A DNA stretch of 64,000 bases from Siphonodentalium dalli (lineage: Eukaryota; Mollusca; Scaphopoda; Gadilida; Siphonodentaliidae), in contig CP136066.1 in the NCBI GenBank assembly GCA_032622095.1, positions 128,993,917-129,057,916 of the forward strand, given 5' to 3'. Below, piece after piece: positions 62,691 to 64,000 of the stretch. Position numbers and translations under genes: made by a program. Position 1 is the first letter of the stretch, and every line of letters begins with the position of its first letter. The notes below the pieces were generated by a model. That model worked only from the letters and a program-made list of their open reading frames with translations, did no database searches and had not been told where the DNA came from.

Positions 62691-62799
62691 ACGCTGTTAC
62701 TTTCCGATCTTATCGTGTAAGCTTGCGATACCATCTCCGTAGTCATAGTTGAACTACACGTTTTACAGTATGCCAAAACACGAATTGTCTCCCTTAGGG

Positions 62800-63060
62800 A
62801 GCATGTCAAAACCTCTTTCGCATATGCGAAAATATTGTCGATAATGTCGAAAAAGTTTTGACGTAATTGACGTAAATGTGCAAAAACGAAATGTCGGAAA
62901 TGACGAAAAATAATGCGATAACGTCGAAAGCGACTGGCCATAAAAGTGCGATAACGTCGAAACCACAACAGACCAAAATTTCCGTAAAATGTCGAAACTT
63001 TCGACAACGCGAAAGTCGCGACGTCGAAACATTGATCGATATTCGCAAACGATGAAAAGT
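62800..63060. repeat. CpG-rich TCGAAA-type degenerate repeat
   Basis: At least ten occurrences of GTCGAAA, ACGAAA or CGCGAAA lie within 250 bp, including GCGATAACGTCGAAA twice (about 62,920 and 62,950). It may be an internal part of the element starting at 62,497. Minus-strand frames of 89-160 residues here (rich in Phe, Arg, His) come from this repeat and are not called genes. Confidence 0.65.
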
Positions 63061-64000
63061 TAAAACATCCATGTTGTCGCACTTCATAAATCCGCGCATT
63101 TATTTTTGCGTAATCAGATGCCAGCTGAATTTTTATTGGCTGTCAACCAAAGGCCATACAAACAACTCTATGCGGTTAACACACACGTACAATGACTTGA
63201 CAGTTCGACTGTTTTGATAGCTATGAGTTCGCACAAGGCCTAATTAAACAATAGTCAACCCATTCCAAATGTGTGAAGGGGTGACATTTAGCAAAAGGCT
63301 ATACAAACATATAGGTCTACTGACATATAATGACGTATATATAGGCCTACCGGTCCCTCACAACTATGCGTGAACTGTGCGACAGTTTTGTTGTTGTCGT
63401 GATGTCTTCTCAATTAGTGAACAATGGTTTAACTCGTTGGACAAAAACAACACATCTGATATATAAAATTCCAAAATGAAGCGACTTGATGTCATAATAT
63501 CAGTTCGATCATGGCTAGAAACAGTGATGAAATCGAATAGATCTATCGGTAGCGGACATATACGCAGTTGGGAAAATATTAGACCAGCAGTTTACACACG
63601 TCGACAGTACGAAGAAGTTAGGGTTTTCACAACCCCAGGTATCACACATCTAACAGAAAAAAGATGAAATCACACAGAAATTTGAAACCAGCTGCACCCA
63701 CCCACAACGGGAGCGACAACCGTCCATCCACATGATCCAGCATTTGAAGCAATAGGCCCGATATAGAACAAGCCCTCATCACATTGTATCAACGCCAGAC
63801 ATATATAGAGCCATACCCCCTAAGTTCATTGTTTTATAATGGTATGTTATCCATATTTTTATTATTCATTCAATAAAGAATCGAGAAAAACATAACACTC
63901 AACTCCTCAGTCAGTCAATGCTACCCACAAACGAAACTAGGATTGGCCTGGGAAATTAGTGCTAAAAATAGCACAACATAACATGATTGTGCAATTCGTG
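63061..64000. other. Window end, no recognisable gene
   Basis: AT-rich sequence; the frame at 63,476-63,667 lacks support. An AATAAAGAA at about 63,872 is an isolated polyadenylation-like motif. Confidence 0.45.

Noticed and set aside
62600-63099. 160-residue minus-strand frame and two overlapping frames
   Set aside because: It lies over a degenerate TCGAAA repeat, is open in three frames at once and runs into repeat DNA; no family recognised.
51041-64000. A downstream ADAM10 transmembrane exon
   Set aside because: I looked for a plus-strand exon with paired tryptophans and a hydrophobic helix after an acceptor site and found none.

Overview
The window is repeat-rich animal DNA, most likely from a bivalve mollusc or a close lophotrochozoan. 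The case rests on four things: one spliced exon of an ADAM10-type metalloprotease; interspersed repeats of a type I know from bivalve genomes (heads reading AGCTCACCTGAG followed by GTCCGTC motifs, and tandem units built around GGCCATCTTGGATTT); a retroposon tail ending in CAAT repeats; and the absence of any bacterial-style gene layout. The species cannot be named from this sequence alone.

Positions 245-36,345 form one large structure. Two nearly identical inverted ends (245-928 and 35,662-36,345, 684 bp each, coordinates summing to 36,590, three differences seen) abut TA microsatellites. Inside them lie arrays of a 361-bp satellite in opposite orientation: about 76 monomers at 2,528-30,184 and about 7 at 33,700-35,661. 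They flank a non-coding loop at 30,185-33,020. Tandem-repeat arms in inverted orientation around a loop, with matching ends, is the layout of Foldback-type elements, here at about 36 kb. I see no transposase, so this is either a giant non-autonomous element or a satellite locus with an inverted duplication. The left array contains higher-order repeats of 9 monomers (3,253 bp) and 12 monomers (about 4,340 bp). The monomer itself looks like an old dimer of two half-units of about 180 bp. A 1.6-kb repeat-rich insertion (929-2,527) interrupts only the left arm, and the right arm preserves the empty site.

Positions 36,346-64,000 are non-coding DNA packed with repeats, except for one convincing exon at 50,895-51,034 (+). 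It encodes the end of the membrane-proximal region of ADAM10 and has a clean acceptor and donor. I found no neighbouring exon. The rest holds a 226-bp tandem repeat (39,995-41,490), a C-run minisatellite (45,905-46,620), several hairpins, a short retroposon with a 17-bp target duplication (47,337-47,428), and hairpin-headed tandem-body repeats (48,440-49,680; 51,289-51,707; 59,339-62,490). Nested DNA transposons are also present: piggyBac-like at 51,708-53,831, a TA-flanked element at 54,503-55,810, hAT-like at 60,969-61,618, and a possible hAT 5' end at 62,497.

No set of cooperating genes can be described. Almost all reading frames here are satellite or low-complexity artefacts. The interest lies in repeat architecture.
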